Origin: Frondihabitans sucicola
GTDB taxonomy: Bacteria > Actinomycetota > Actinomycetes > Actinomycetales > Microbacteriaceae
DNA length: 64,000 bases
Direction of reading: 5' to 3'
NCBI RefSeq assembly: GCF_030296615.1
Contig: NZ_AP027732.1
Span: 3,167,042 to 3,231,041, forward strand
The translations under genes and the position numbers were made by a program. Below are positions 18,343-28,281 of the stretch, one piece after another. Positions within the stretch are counted from its first letter, which is position 1; every line of letters starts with the position of its first letter. The notes below the pieces were generated by a model. That model saw nothing but the letters and a program-made list of their open reading frames with translations. It searched no databases and was not told the DNA's origin.

Positions 18343-19155
18343 CGAGGACCGCCTCGCGCAGCGGGCTGGTCGTGTCGGCCCAGAACGGAGGGGCGACGAC
18401 CGTGAGGCCACCGTCGACCGACAGGGTCTGGCCCGTGATGTAGCCCGCCTTCTCGGAGAGCAGGAAGTCGACCGCGTCGGCGACGTCGTCCGCCGTGCCC
18501 TTGCGCTGCAGGGGGATCTTGTCGATCACGGTCTGCATGGGAGCCATCCCGGGAACGGAGTCGTAGAAGTAGTCGAGCGAATCGGTGTCGATGAGGCCGC
18601 CGTTCACCGCGTTGACCGTAATGCCACGCGGACCGAACTCGGTCGCCATGAACTTGACGTAGGCCTCGTTGGCGGCCTTCGCCGCGCCGAGCGAGGCGTA
18701 GGTCGGGAACGCCCGCAGAGAGCCGTAGCTGGTGATCGCCACGATCCTGCCACCGTTCGGCATGATCGCCTCGGCGGCCTGAGCACCCAGCACGAACGAG
18801 CGAATGTTGGTCGCATAGTTGCGGTCGAGGTGGTGCAGCTTGAGCTGCGAGACCGGCTTGAACGCCGAGGCGGCCGCACTCGCCACGAACATGTCGAGCT
18901 TGCCGTAGCTGGCCTTGACCGTCGCGAACAGCTCTTCGATCGACTCGGGCTGCTCGACGTCGAGCTGGGCGGTGATCCCGTCGGCTCCGAGGGCGCGGAT
19001 CTCGGCGAGGGTCGCCTCAGCCATCTCGGCGTTCTTCTTGAACGTGACGACGACATCGACGCCGCGCTTCGCGAGCTTGAGGGCGAGCACCTTGCCGATG
19101 CCGCGGGAGGCACCCGTGATCAGCGCGAGCGGGCGGGGGTGGTTTCGGAAGCCAA
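18323..19155 (-). CDS. FabL/ChcA-type enoyl reductase of the SDR superfamily (one apparent frameshift)
   Basis: NAD(P)H-dependent short-chain dehydrogenase of 277 residues. The nucleotide site is TGASRGIG. Instead of the usual SDR Tyr-x3-Lys, the active-site spacing is Tyr-x6-Lys in TYASLGAAKAANEAY, the hallmark of FabI/FabL enoyl reductases; NAVNGGLIDTDSL is also FabL-like. Length matches ChcA, the 1-cyclohexenylcarbonyl-CoA reductase of cyclohexanecarboxylate pathways (about 280 residues). TTG at 19155 has AAAGG upstream. One base missing from the G5 run at 19135-19139 restores MASETTPRPLALITGASRGIG. It sits between the acyl-CoA dehydrogenase (33 bp) and the dienoyl-reductase-like gene. The likely role is saturation of an unsaturated ring acyl-CoA. 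Confidence 0.85.
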
Positions 19156-19188
19156 GTCAGGCCTTTCGTCAGAGGGAGTGGAGAGGGA

Positions 19189-20373
19189 TCAGTACGAGAC
19201 GGCGCCGGTGACGACGGCACGCCCGACGACCAGCTTCTGGATCTCGTTCGTGCCTTCCTCGAAGCGCTGCGCGCGAGCGTCGCGGTAGACGCGCTCGATC
19301 TTGTTGCGCTTCCAGTAGCCCTGACCGCCGTGGACCTGCAGAGCCTTGTCGGTGACGCGAGCGAGCATGTCGACGGCGACCATCTTCGACGCGCTCGACA
19401 GGACGCCGGCATCCGCCCGATCCTCCTCGTAGGCCTTGGCGGCCTCGATCACGAGCGCGCGCGCCGCGGCGATGTCGGCGTAGTTCTCGGCGAGGTAGAA
19501 CTGGATCGCCTGGCGGCTGGACAGCTTCTTGCCGAACGTCTCGCGCGTGTTGGCGTATTCGACGGCGAGCTGCTGCGCGCGCTCGGCCAGGCCGACGGCG
19601 CTCATGGCGACCGACACACGACTCGGGAGCAGGAAGCCGCCCAGGGCGACCTTGAGGCCGTCGCCCTGCTCGCCGAGAAGGGCGGAGGCGGGAACGGGCG
19701 TCTCGGTGAAGCGCAGGATCGCGTGGTCGGTGCCCCGGACGCCCATGGTCTCGGAGTCGTCGATCACCTCGGCACCCGGCAGCCCGCTGTTCGGCATCAG
19801 GAAAGCAACGAAGCCGTCTTTGGCCGTCGAACCCTCGATGCGCGCGGCGATCAACCAGTAGTCGCACTTCACACCGAACGTGATGAGGTGCTTCTCGCCG
19901 TTGAGGTACCAGGTGTCGCCTTCGAGGCGCGCCGTGGTGCGGAGATCCTGCCCTGTTCCGGCCGTCGCCTCGGTCAGCGTGAACGCGACCAGCTTGGTGC
20001 CGGCGATGGACGGCTTCACGACCTCGTCGAGCTGTTCTGGAGTCGCGAACGGGACCATGGCGCGCCAGGTGCCGTTGATCACGTGCACGAGCATGCGGAT
20101 GGAGGCATGCGACCGCGAGACGATCTCCATCAGCTCCAGATAGCGCGAGAACGGGATGCCTCGGCCACCGAGCTCGACCGGCGCGGCGAGGCTCAGGTAG
20201 CCGCGGTCGCGCAACTCGGGGAGCAGACGGCCGGGCACCTGGCCGGTCGCCTCGATCTCGTCGGCGTAGTCTTCGCCCGGGCCCTCGACCCAGGCGGTGA
20301 TGTCGGCCTTGATCGCCTGGAACTCGGCTTCGTCGAACGTGGCCGCCTGAGCGGCGGCGGTCGTGGTGGTCAT
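19189..20373 (-). CDS. Acyl-CoA dehydrogenase family flavoprotein
   Basis: FAD enzyme of 394 residues with all three acyl-CoA dehydrogenase domains. Visible marks: AFTLTEATAGTGQDLRTTA for the FAD/substrate loop, GVRGTDHAILRFTETPVP, and the C-terminal QVHGGQGYWKRNKIERVYRD...FEEGTNEIQKLVVGR, where the Glu of EGTNEIQ is the usual catalytic base position. The start at 20373 is preferred over ATG 20379, because AAGGAG lies 8 bases before the former but only 2 before the latter. The ligase stop is 2 bp upstream, indicating coupling. In a cyclohexanecarboxyl-CoA route such an enzyme would handle ring acyl-CoA oxidation state; it could also serve ordinary short-chain catabolism. Confidence 0.9.
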   Translation of the reverse strand: MTTTTAAAQAATFDEAEFQAIKADITAWVEGPGEDYADEIEATGQVPGRLLPELRDRGYLSLAAPVELGGRGIPFSRYLELMEIVSRSHASIRMLVHVINGTWRAMVPFATPEQLDEVVKPSIAGTKLVAFTLTEATAGTGQDLRTTARLEGDTWYLNGEKHLITFGVKCDYWLIAARIEGSTAKDGFVAFLMPNSGLPGAEVIDDSETMGVRGTDHAILRFTETPVPASALLGEQGDGLKVALGGFLLPSRVSVAMSAVGLAERAQQLAVEYANTRETFGKKLSSRQAIQFYLAENYADIAAARALVIEAAKAYEEDRADAGVLSSASKMVAVDMLARVTDKALQVHGGQGYWKRNKIERVYRDARAQRFEEGTNEIQKLVVGRAVVTGAVSY

Positions 20374-20375
20374 GA

Positions 20376-22110
20376 TCATTTCTCCTTGACGGCGGTGTTC
20401 GAGGCGGCGACGAGTGCGGCGGCGCGGTCGCGAAGCAGATTCTTCTGGACCTTGCCGACGACGTTGCGCGGGATCTCGTCGATGAACTCCAGCCGCTCGG
20501 GCCAGTAGTACTTCGACACGCCGGCGTCGCCGAGGTATTTCTGCATGGTGGCGAAGTCGAGGTGGGCCCCGTCTTTCGCCGCGACGACGAACGCGCAGGC
20601 GCGCTCGCCGAGACGCGGGTCGGGCATGGCGACGATCGCGGCGTCCGAGACCATCGGGTGCTGGTACAGGAGGTTCTCGATCTCGACGACCGGGATCTTC
20701 TCGCCGCCGCGGTTGATGACGTCTTTGATTCGACCCGTGATGTGGAGGAAGCCCTTGGCGTCGATCTTGGCCAGGTCGCCTGTGCGGTACCAGCCGTCCG
20801 CCGTGAAGACGTCGTCGGTCAGGTCGGGGCGATCGAGGTATCCGCCGAACATCGTCGGCGAATGGAGTTCGTAGTTGCCCTCGCTGCCCCGGGGAAGCTC
20901 CACGCCCTCGTCGTCGACGATCCGCAGGCGGATGCCCGGCAGCGGCTTGCCGTCGCTCCCCCAGGCGTCCTCCGGAGCATCGCCGGGAGTCGAGAGCGCG
21001 CCGAGGCAGGTCTCGGAGGTGCCGAACGCCCCGAGGACGCTCGTCTGCAGGACGGTCGTCGCCTTCTGCGCCAGCGCGCGAGGCACCGCGGCGCCGGTCG
21101 CAACGAAGATCCGCAGGCTCTCGGGAACGGTCAGGCCTGCCTCGACCTGGTCGACGAGGTCGGTCAGGAACGGCGTCGCGCACTGGACGAACGAGGCCTT
21201 GGACGCCTCGAAGGCCTGGGTGAGCGCCACCTTGGGATCCCACACCGGCTGGATCACGCTGGCCACACCGAGGCGCCACGAGAGCAGCATCCCGTAGAGG
21301 AAACCGGTCTGGTGGGCAAGGGGCGAGGGGATGTAGATGCGGTCGGCGTCGGTCAAGCCGAGGTGCGCGACCTCCATGGCCGTGGCGAGCCCCAGAGTGC
21401 GGTGGGGGTGCTGCACACCCTTGGGTTCCCCGTCGTGCCCGAGGTGAACAGCAGCTGGCAGATGTCGTCGGCCGAAGGCGACAGCTGCATGATGCGCTCC
21501 CGGTCGGGCGTGACGGCGGCCAGCGCGATGTCGTAGTAGCGCCAGTTCCACTCGGAGGCCTCGACGGCCTTGGCCGCGTCGGCCGGGATCGGCGTGACGT
21601 CGCTGTGAGCACCCGAGTCTCCGCGGCTCTCGGAGCGCAGGACCACGACGTGCTCCAGAGACAGGCGACGCTTCTGAGCGCGCGCCTCGTCGATCACCTC
21701 GAGCAGCTCGATCGCCGGGCGGCGGCGGCGGAAGAGGTTCGGCAGGAAGACGACTCTGGCGCGAGAGCGAGCCAGGGTCATCGTGGTCTCGCGCGGACCG
21801 AATACGGGCATGATCGGCGTCGCCACCGCTCCGATCTGGACCGTGCCGAGCGTGATCGCCACGAACTCCTTCCAGTTCGGCAGCTGCATGGCGACCGACT
21901 CGCCCTTCTGGACGCCGAGCTCGATCAAGAGCTGGGAGACCTTGTCGGCTTCGTCCTGGAGTTCACGCCAGGTCGTCGTGACCGGCTCGACGCCGCCGAC
22001 CTCGATCACGGCGGGATCGTCCGGGTGCGACTCGCTGAGGGCACGCACCTTGTCGCTCAACACCAGCGGATCGGCGTCGACGCCCTGCAACTCGAGAGGG
22101 CCTGCTGCAT
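20376..22110 (-). CDS. Acyl-CoA synthetase/ligase (AMP-binding; two apparent frameshifts)
   Basis: Adenylate-forming acid-CoA ligase of about 578 residues. The P-loop is LLFTSGTTG followed, in another frame, by PKGVQHPHRTLG; one missing G at the C-run 21428-21431 joins them. Later motifs are GAFGTSETCLG, the DGWYRTGDLAKID hinge and GRIKDVINRGGEKI, with the acyl-AMP Lys region RNVVGKVQKNLL. The start is unclear. ATG 22110 has GGAGG eight bases upstream but needs one extra base near 22094; otherwise TTG 22090 is in frame. It overlaps the end of the upstream EPSP-synthase-like gene. It probably charges a cyclic carboxylic acid (shikimate-derived) with CoA; that substrate is inferred from neighbours. 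Confidence 0.85.
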
Positions 22111-23508
22111 GGCGGCGTCCTCCGTCAGATCGTCGCGCTCGAAGTCGACGTTCTCGGCCGACTCGAGGTTCTTCGGATCGCCCATGTCGAGGTCGAGGCC
22201 GATGGAGGTCATCGCCTCGAGGAAGGTCGGGTAGGAGATGCGGTAGGCGCGCGGATACGTCAGGGTCGTCGGGCCGGCCGCGCGGGTCGCAGCGATGGCG
22301 AGCGACATGAGCACGCGGTGGTCGTTGAACGACGACAGCGGAGCTCCGGTCAGCGGGCCGGCGGCACCGGTCACGTGCAGCTCGTCCTGCGTCTGGTCGG
22401 CGGTGCCGCCGAGATTGTTGAGCTGGAGCATCGCGGAGACGCGGTCGCTCTCTTTCAGGCGGATGTGCCCGACATTGCGGAAGCTCGACGTGCCCTCCGC
22501 GAAGGTCGCCATCGTCGCCAGGATCGGCAGGAGATCGGGGATCGGCTGACAGTCGATGTCGATCGCCTTCAGGCGCCCGCCGGGATTCACGATGCGCACG
22601 TAGCCGGTCTCCTCGTCGAGGGAGAAGGGGACGCCCATCTCGCTGGCGAGGTCGAGGAACTCCGACTCGGGGTGGTCGGTCTCGCTCGTCTTGAACGTCG
22701 ACAGGCCCCGGAACAGGACGTTCGAGGGGTGGATGGCGGCCGCGGCGATGCCGAAGGCGGCCGAGCCGATGTCGGCCGGGATGACGTAGTCGTGCGGGGT
22801 GGCCGTCTGGTTGCCGGGGATCCGGAAGGTCAGCCAGTCGTCGTCGTGCTCGACGGTGAGGCCCCAGAGACGCATCATGCGGATCGTCAGGTCGACGTAG
22901 GGCTGCTCGTTGAGCGTGCCGCCGGTGACGTGGATGACCGTGTCGTTCTCGGCGAACGGGGCGACGAGCAGGAGACCGGAGATCCACTGGCTCAGCGTGC
23001 CGGCGATGGAGACCTCGCCACCCCGGGGCCGGACGGGCTGAACGTGGACGGGAGGGCGGTCCTCGTCGGCATCGAGCTGCACACCCATCTGCTTGAGGGA
23101 GTCGAGCAGCGCCTTGATCGGCCGACGACGGAAGTACTTCATGCCGGTGAGCGTCATCGGTTGATCGGCCAGCGAGGCGAGCCCCACCATGAAATAGAGG
23201 GTGGTGCCGGACGACCCCATGTTGAGGAGGCCTTCGGCTCCCTTGGAACCGTGGTCGACGACATCGGTCGCCTTGTACGGGCCGCCCTCGACGACGTAGG
23301 TGTTGCCGACGACCGTGATCTTGGTGCCGAGGGCGCGAAGGGTGCCCACGGTCCACTCGACCTGCCGTGTCGTCGACACGCCCGTGATGACGCTGCGGCC
23401 GGGTGCCAACGACGCGAGGACCAGCGCGCGGTGGGCGTGGTACTTCGACACCGGGATGTCGAGCTCGCCTTCGAGATGGGTGGTTGTTCCTCGCACGACC
23501 AACTGCAT
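22057..23508 (-). CDS. Divergent EPSP-synthase-like (AroA superfamily) protein in a CoA-ligase operon
   Basis: Enolpyruvyl-transferase fold, 483 residues. Compared with E. coli AroA, Lys22, Arg27, the Gln of LSQW, the Asp of PIPDLLP, Lys/Glu/Arg of LKESDR and HR of NDHRV are kept. Ser23 is Tyr, Arg100 is Tyr (NMGSSGTTLYFMVG), and the Lys411 PEP/glyphosate-site position is lost (RAYRISYPTF). An extra C-terminal 40 residues follows. These changes suggest it is not the housekeeping AroA but a paralogue acting on shikimate or its phosphate, perhaps catalysing elimination. ATG 23508 has AGGAGGAG upstream. It is the first gene of the five-gene operon; its 3' end overlaps the ligase gene, or is fused to it if a base is missing near 22094. 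Confidence 0.82.
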   Translation of the reverse strand: MQLVVRGTTTHLEGELDIPVSKYHAHRALVLASLAPGRSVITGVSTTRQVEWTVGTLRALGTKITVVGNTYVVEGGPYKATDVVDHGSKGAEGLLNMGSSGTTLYFMVGLASLADQPMTLTGMKYFRRRPIKALLDSLKQMGVQLDADEDRPPVHVQPVRPRGGEVSIAGTLSQWISGLLLVAPFAENDTVIHVTGGTLNEQPYVDLTIRMMRLWGLTVEHDDDWLTFRIPGNQTATPHDYVIPADIGSAAFGIAAAAIHPSNVLFRGLSTFKTSETDHPESEFLDLASEMGVPFSLDEETGYVRIVNPGGRLKAIDIDCQPIPDLLPILATMATFAEGTSSFRNVGHIRLKESDRVSAMLQLNNLGGTADQTQDELHVTGAAGPLTGAPLSSFNDHRVLMSLAIAATRAAGPTTLTYPRAYRISYPTFLEAMTSIGLDLDMGDPKNLESAENVDFERDDLTEDAAMQQALSSCRASTPIRWC

Positions 23509-23746
23509 CGTTTCTTCTCCTCCTGTTGCCGGCAACGGGGCACGGCTCTGTGAGGGAGTAAACCCACCCAGCGTCGGTCCCGTCGAGCAACGTTAGCCCA
23601 CGACGGGGGCCACGGAAGGTCCCGGCACCGTGTCGCCTGCCAGGAGGGACAAGTCGGTGCACACCCTGCAAAGATGAGGACTCTTCTTCGGAGGATGTCG
23701 ACTTGCCTCGGCCCCGAGGAGCGTTGGTGCTGGCAGGATGTGCCCC

Positions 23747-24900
23747 ATGACGACACCCGCGCCGATCCCGTTCGCCACGTCGAAGCGCTCGACGCTCGGC
23801 CTCGAGTGGGAACTCGCGCTCGTCGACCGGTCGAGCGGGGAGCTGGCCCCGTACGCCCCCAGCATCCTGCCCGCACTCCGCCATCTCAACGACGACGGCG
23901 ACCGGGTCACCAAAGAACTGCTGACCAATACGATCGAGGTCGTGACCGGCGTCCACACGCGCGTGGCCGACGCCGTCGCCGACCTGTCGTCGACCATCGA
24001 CCTCGTGCGTGACGAGGCCGAGATCCTGGGCGCCGACCTGATGTGCGCCGGAACGCACCCGTTCAGCCAGTGGTTCCAGCAGGAGGTCACCTCCGGGAGC
24101 GAGCGCTACGAGACGCTCATCGACCGGACGAGGTGGTGGGGCCGCCAGATGATGATCTGGGGCGTCCACGCGCACGTCGGGATCGACGACAAGCGCAAGG
24201 TCCTGCCGATCCTGAACGCTCTGCTCACCTACCTGCCGCACTTCCAAGTGCTGACGGCGTCGAGCCCGTTCTGGGTCGGCGAGTCGACCGGGTACGCCTC
24301 GAACAGGGCGATGATGTTCCAGCAGCTGCCGACGGCGGGGCTGCCGCCGCAGTTCGACTCGTACGCCGAGTACGAGGCCATGGTGCACGACATGACCCAC
24401 ACCGGCGTGATCGACGACTTCTCGGAGCTGCGCTGGGATCTCAGGCCGTCACCGAAGTGGGGCACGCTCGAGGTGCGGGTCTTCGACGGGATCTCGAGCG
24501 TCGCCGAGGTGGCGTCGATGGCCGCCCTCGTGCAGTGCCTGGTCGACGACTTCTCCGAGCGCCTCGACCGCGGCGAGGAGCTCCCCGCATGCAGCCCTGG
24601 TTCGTCCGTGAGAACAAGTGGCGTGCGGCGCGCTACGGCATGGAGGCGATCATCATCCAGAACGCGGCCGGCGATGAGCGGTTGGTGACGGACGACACGC
24701 AGGATCTCCTCGCCCGGCTCGAACCCGTGGCAGACCGTCTGGGTTGCCTCCCCGAGCTGTTCGGGGTGCAGACGATCATCAGCGGTGGTGCCAGCTACCA
24801 GCGCCAACTCGCCGTCGCCGCTCGTAACGATGGCAGCCTCAAGGCCGTGGTCGCGTCGCTCGTCGCCGAGCTGCGCGACGGTGTGGCTCCGCCGGCCTGA
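23747..24900 (+). CDS. Carboxylate-amine ligase, YbdK/glutamate-cysteine ligase 2 family (one apparent frameshift)
   Basis: GCS2-type ATP-grasp-like ligase of 384 residues that joins glutamate to an amino acid, often annotated as weak glutamate-cysteine ligase. Visible family segments: STLGLEWELALVD, TKELLTNTIEV, AGTHPFSQW, GVHAHVGIDD, SASN-like YASNRAMMFQQLPT and LQPWF-type QPWFVRENKWRAARYGMEA. The last segment is in another frame; one missing C in the run 24583-24586 joins them. Two ATG starts (23738, 23747) are possible; 23747 gives the usual N-terminus. It is divergent from the shikimate/CoA operon and convergent with ffh. The exact amine substrate is unknown. Confidence 0.87.
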
Positions 24901-24923
24901 CCGCGCGACGGCCGACGGACGGG

Positions 24924-26482
24924 CTAGCGACCGAGGAACTTCTGCAGGCTCGCCAGCTCTTCTTCGGTCGGCGGGGCCTGGCCCTTGCGGCCGCCCAGAC
25001 CGAAACCGCCGCCGGTCGGCGCAGCCGGAGCCTTCTCGCCACTGGCGATCCGTGCGTTCTCAGCTGCCCGCTTGGCCGGGTTGCCCGCCTTCGAGCCCTT
25101 CTTCTTCGCGACCTGTTTGCGGCCGCCTCCGAAGCCGGCGCCCGGGATCGGACCCATACCCGGTACCTGAGGGACGCCCCCTTCGCGACCGTCTTCATCA
25201 TCTTCGCCGCCTGCTCGAAGCGGTTGACGAGCTGGTTGACGTCGGTCACGGTCATGCCCGAGCCGCGTGCGATGCGGAGGCGCCGAGAGCCGTTGAGGAG
25301 CTTGGAGTTGGCCCGCTCGGCCTTGGTCATCGACTGGATGATCGCCTCGGTGCGGACGATCTCTTTCTCGTCGAAGTTGTCGAGCTGCTCGCGCATGCCC
25401 TTGGCGCCCGGGAGCATGCCGAGCATGCCCTTGATCGAGCCCATGTTTCGCAGCTGCTGCATCTGCTTGAGGAAGTCGTCGAGCGTGAAGCTGTCGGTCG
25501 CGAACTTCTCCGCGATCTTCAGGGCTTCCTCTTCGTCGAAGGCTCCCTGCGCCTGCTCGATCAGGGTGAGGATGTCGCCGAGATCGAGGATTCGGCTCGC
25601 CATGCGGTCGGGGTGGAACGGCTCGAAGTCGTCGAGTCCCTCACCGGTCGACGCGAACATGATCGGGCGGCCGGTCATCTGGGCGACGCTGAGTGCGGCA
25701 CCGCCGCGGGCGTCGCCGTCGAGCTTGGTCAGGACGACGCCGGTGAAGTCGACACCCTCTTGGAAGGCCTTGGCGGTCGCGACGGCGTCTTGGCCGATCA
25801 TCGCGTCGATGACGAACAGCACCTCGTCGGGATCGACGGCCTTGCGGATGTTCGCGGCCTGCTTCATCAGGTCGGCGTCGACGCCCAGTCGACCGGCGGT
25901 GTCGACGATGACGGTGTCGTACAGCTTGTCGGCGGCGAACTTCACGCCGTTCTTGGCGACCTTGACGGGGTCGCCGACGCCGTTGCCCGGCTCGGGAGCG
26001 AAGACGGGAACCCCCGCCTGCTCTCCGACGACCTGCAACTGCGTCACGGCATTGGGGCGCTGGAGGTCGGAAGCGACCAGGACAGGCGTGTGGCCCTCCT
26101 TCTTCAGCCACTTGGCGAGCTTGCCCGCGAGCGTGGTCTTACCGGCGCCCTGCAGGCCGGCGAGCATGATGACGGTCGGCGGCTTCTTCGCGAACTCGAG
26201 TCGGCGCTGTTGACCTCCGAGGATCTGCACGAGCTCTTCGTTGACGATCTGCACGACCTGCTGCGCGGGATTCAGCGCCTTGTTGACCTCGTCGCCGAGG
26301 GCGCGCTCGCGCACGGCGGCCGTGAACGACTTGACGACGTCGAGTGCGACGTCGGCGTCGAGCAGGGCGCGGCGAATCTCGCGAACGGTGCCGTCGACGT
26401 CGGCGGGGCTGAGCTTGCCCTTGCCGCGGAGGTTCTTGAGGGTTTCCGCGAGGCGGTCGGAGAGGGATCCAAAAGTTGCCAT
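24924..26482 (-). CDS. ffh: Signal recognition particle protein Ffh (one apparent frameshift)
   Basis: SRP54 GTPase that binds 4.5S RNA and signal sequences to target membrane proteins. N domain (residues 1-85), G domain with LQGAGKTTLAGKLA, DTAGRLGVDADLM and TKLDGDARGG, and a Met-rich M domain (FLKQMQQLRNMGSIKGMLGM, SGMTVTDVNQLVNRF). The last 80 residues are in another frame. One base missing from the C-run 25177-25181 restores VAKGGVPQVPGMGPIPG and a 519-residue protein with a basic, Gly-rich tail. This essential single-copy gene strongly argues that the shift is a sequence error. Confidence 0.92.
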
Positions 26483-26540
26483 GGTTCGACCATCTTAACG
26501 GCTCACCGCCCCGTTGCCCGACGTTCTCCAGCGGCGAACC

Positions 26541-26586
26541 CCGCCCTATTTATATACTGCGTCTATTAATCGGTTACGCTTCCGGC
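26541..26586. promoter_or_regulatory. AT-rich divergent promoter region between ffh and lipB
   Basis: A short AT-rich island (CTATTTATATACTGCGTCTA, then TTAATCGG) stands out in GC-rich DNA between two divergent genes. TATACT (26553-26558) could be a -10 for lipB, and TATAAA on the other strand a -10 for ffh. No clear -35 was found for either, so exact promoters are uncertain. Confidence 0.4.
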
Positions 26587-27251
26587 ATGGCGACGACGCG
26601 ACTCGGGATCACCGGACCACCCCTCGACTACGACGAGGGCTACGACCTCCAGCGGCGGCTGCACCGGCAAGTGGTCGCCGGTGAGCTGGACGGCGCTCTC
26701 GTCGTGTGCCAGCACGCCTCCGTCTACACGGCGGGAAGGCGCACGCAACCGGAGGATCTCCCCCTCGATGGAAGCCGCGTGGTCGAGACGGATCGGGGTG
26801 GGCGGATCACCTGGCACGGGCCGGGTCAGCTCGTCGCCTACCCGATCGTCCGCCTCCCCGAGCCCGTGGACGTCGTGGCCCACGTCCGCGCGCTCGAACA
26901 GGTGCTGATCGACACGTGCGCCGCCTTCGGCGTGGAAGCACGCAGGATCGAGGGCGCAGCGGCGCCTGGGTCCGTGACGGTCTCGGCGACGCCAAGGTCG
27001 GCGCAATCGGCATCCGGGTAGCCAACGGGGTATCGATGCACGGCATCTCGCTCAACTGCGACAACTCCCTCGACCCGTACGCGACGATCGTCGCCTGCGG
27101 AATCGCCGACGCCGGGGTGACCACGCTGACGAACGTCTCGGGCCGACACCTCGGTGTCTCCGACGTCGTCGACGAGCTCGAGACACGCCTCGCGCACTAT
27201 CTCGCCCGCCTCGCCCCGGCCGCACGGGTCGCCGCCGAGGTCTCCGCGTGA
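26587..27251 (+). CDS. lipB: Octanoyl-[ACP] transferase LipB (one apparent frameshift)
   Basis: Moves octanoyl from ACP to lipoyl domains, first step of lipoate synthesis. It has 221 residues after correction. Motifs: [19 protein letters not shown], catalytic Lys in [11 protein letters not shown], and [11 protein letters not shown] with the active-site Cys. The two halves (EARRIEG and [13 protein letters not shown]) are in different frames; one missing C near 26955 gives [14 protein letters not shown]. The stop overlaps the lipA GTG by 4 bp. Confidence 0.92.
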
Positions 27252-28231
27252 CCGCGGCGCCCGAGGGCCGCAGGCTTCTCCGCCTGGAGGCACGCAACGC
27301 CGCGACCCCGATCGAGAAGAAGCCCTCCTGGATCCGCACGACCGCAAAACAGGGCCCGGAATTCCAGGCCCTCACCGCGCTGGTCAGCGACAACAAGCTG
27401 CACACCGTGTGCCAGGAGGCCGGCTGCCCCAACATCTACGAGTGCTGGGAGGACCGCGAGGCGACTTTCCTCATCGGCGGCTCCCAGTGCACGCGGCGCT
27501 GCGACTTCTGCCAGATCGACACGGGAAAGCCCTCGCCCCTCGACCTGCGCGAGCCTCTGTCGGTGGCCGAGTCCGTCCGCGAGATGGGACTTCGCTACGC
27601 CACCGTCACGGGTGTCGCGCGCGACGACCTCGCCGACGAGGGCGTCTGGCTCTACGCCGAGACGATCCGGAAGATCCACGAGCTGAATCCGACCACGGGC
27701 GTCGAGATCCTGGTGCCCGACTTCTCCGGGCGCCCGGAGCTCCTCGCAAAAGTCTTCGAGGCCTCGCCCGAGGTCTTCGCCCACAACGTCGAGACGGTGC
27801 CGCGGATCTTCCGCCGGATCCGTCCGGCCTTCACGTTCGAACGCTCCCTCGACGTCCTGAGGCAGGGCCACGACGCCGGGCTCGTCACCAAGTCGAACCT
27901 CATTCTCGGCATGGGCGAGGAACGCGACGAGGTCATCGACGCGCTGGAGCGGCTCCGCGACGCTCACACCGACATCATCACGCTGACGCAGTACCTCCGG
28001 CCGTCGCCGCGCCACCTGCCCGTCGCGCGGTGGGTGACGCCGGCGGAGTTCGTCGACTTCCGCGAGATCGCCGAGGACATGGGCTTCTCGGGTGTCCTCG
28101 CGGGGCCCCTGGTGCGTTCGTCGTACCGGGCGGGACGCCTCTGGGCACGCACGATGGAGGCACGGGGGCGCGTCGTGCCCGAGCCGCTCCAGCACCTGCT
28201 GCTGGCCGGGGAGGGTCGCCAGGCGGTCTAG
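27248..28231 (+). CDS. lipA: Lipoyl synthase
   Basis: Radical-SAM enzyme that inserts two sulfurs into octanoyl groups. It has 327 residues. The auxiliary-cluster cysteines are in [12 protein letters not shown], the radical-SAM CxxxCxxC in [14 protein letters not shown], and the C-terminal cluster Ser in [11 protein letters not shown] at 27248 overlaps lipB by 4 bp (GTGA), an obvious translationally coupled lipBA operon. No frame problem is seen here. Confidence 0.96.
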   Translation: MTAAPEGRRLLRLEARNAATPIEKKPSWIRTTAKQGPEFQALTALVSDNKLHTVCQEAGCPNIYECWEDREATFLIGGSQCTRRCDFCQIDTGKPSPLDLREPLSVAESVREMGLRYATVTGVARDDLADEGVWLYAETIRKIHELNPTTGVEILVPDFSGRPELLAKVFEASPEVFAHNVETVPRIFRRIRPAFTFERSLDVLRQGHDAGLVTKSNLILGMGEERDEVIDALERLRDAHTDIITLTQYLRPSPRHLPVARWVTPAEFVDFREIAEDMGFSGVLAGPLVRSSYRAGRLWARTMEARGRVVPEPLQHLLLAGEGRQAV

Positions 28232-28281
28232 CGTCGCCGCCGCGGGTCGGTCGTGTGGAGCACCGATGCCGGTGCCGTCGC

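Noticed and set aside
22057..23508. Housekeeping aroA assignment
   Set aside because: Key S3P and PEP residues are replaced and the gene is in a CoA-ligase/reductase operon, so it was called a divergent paralogue.
21353..24400. Very long minus-strand open frame through the EPSP-like gene and opposite the YbdK gene
   Set aside because: Only its 3' part (below about 22110) is real, as the acyl-CoA ligase N-terminal half. The rest is a shadow of two genes with recognisable motifs.
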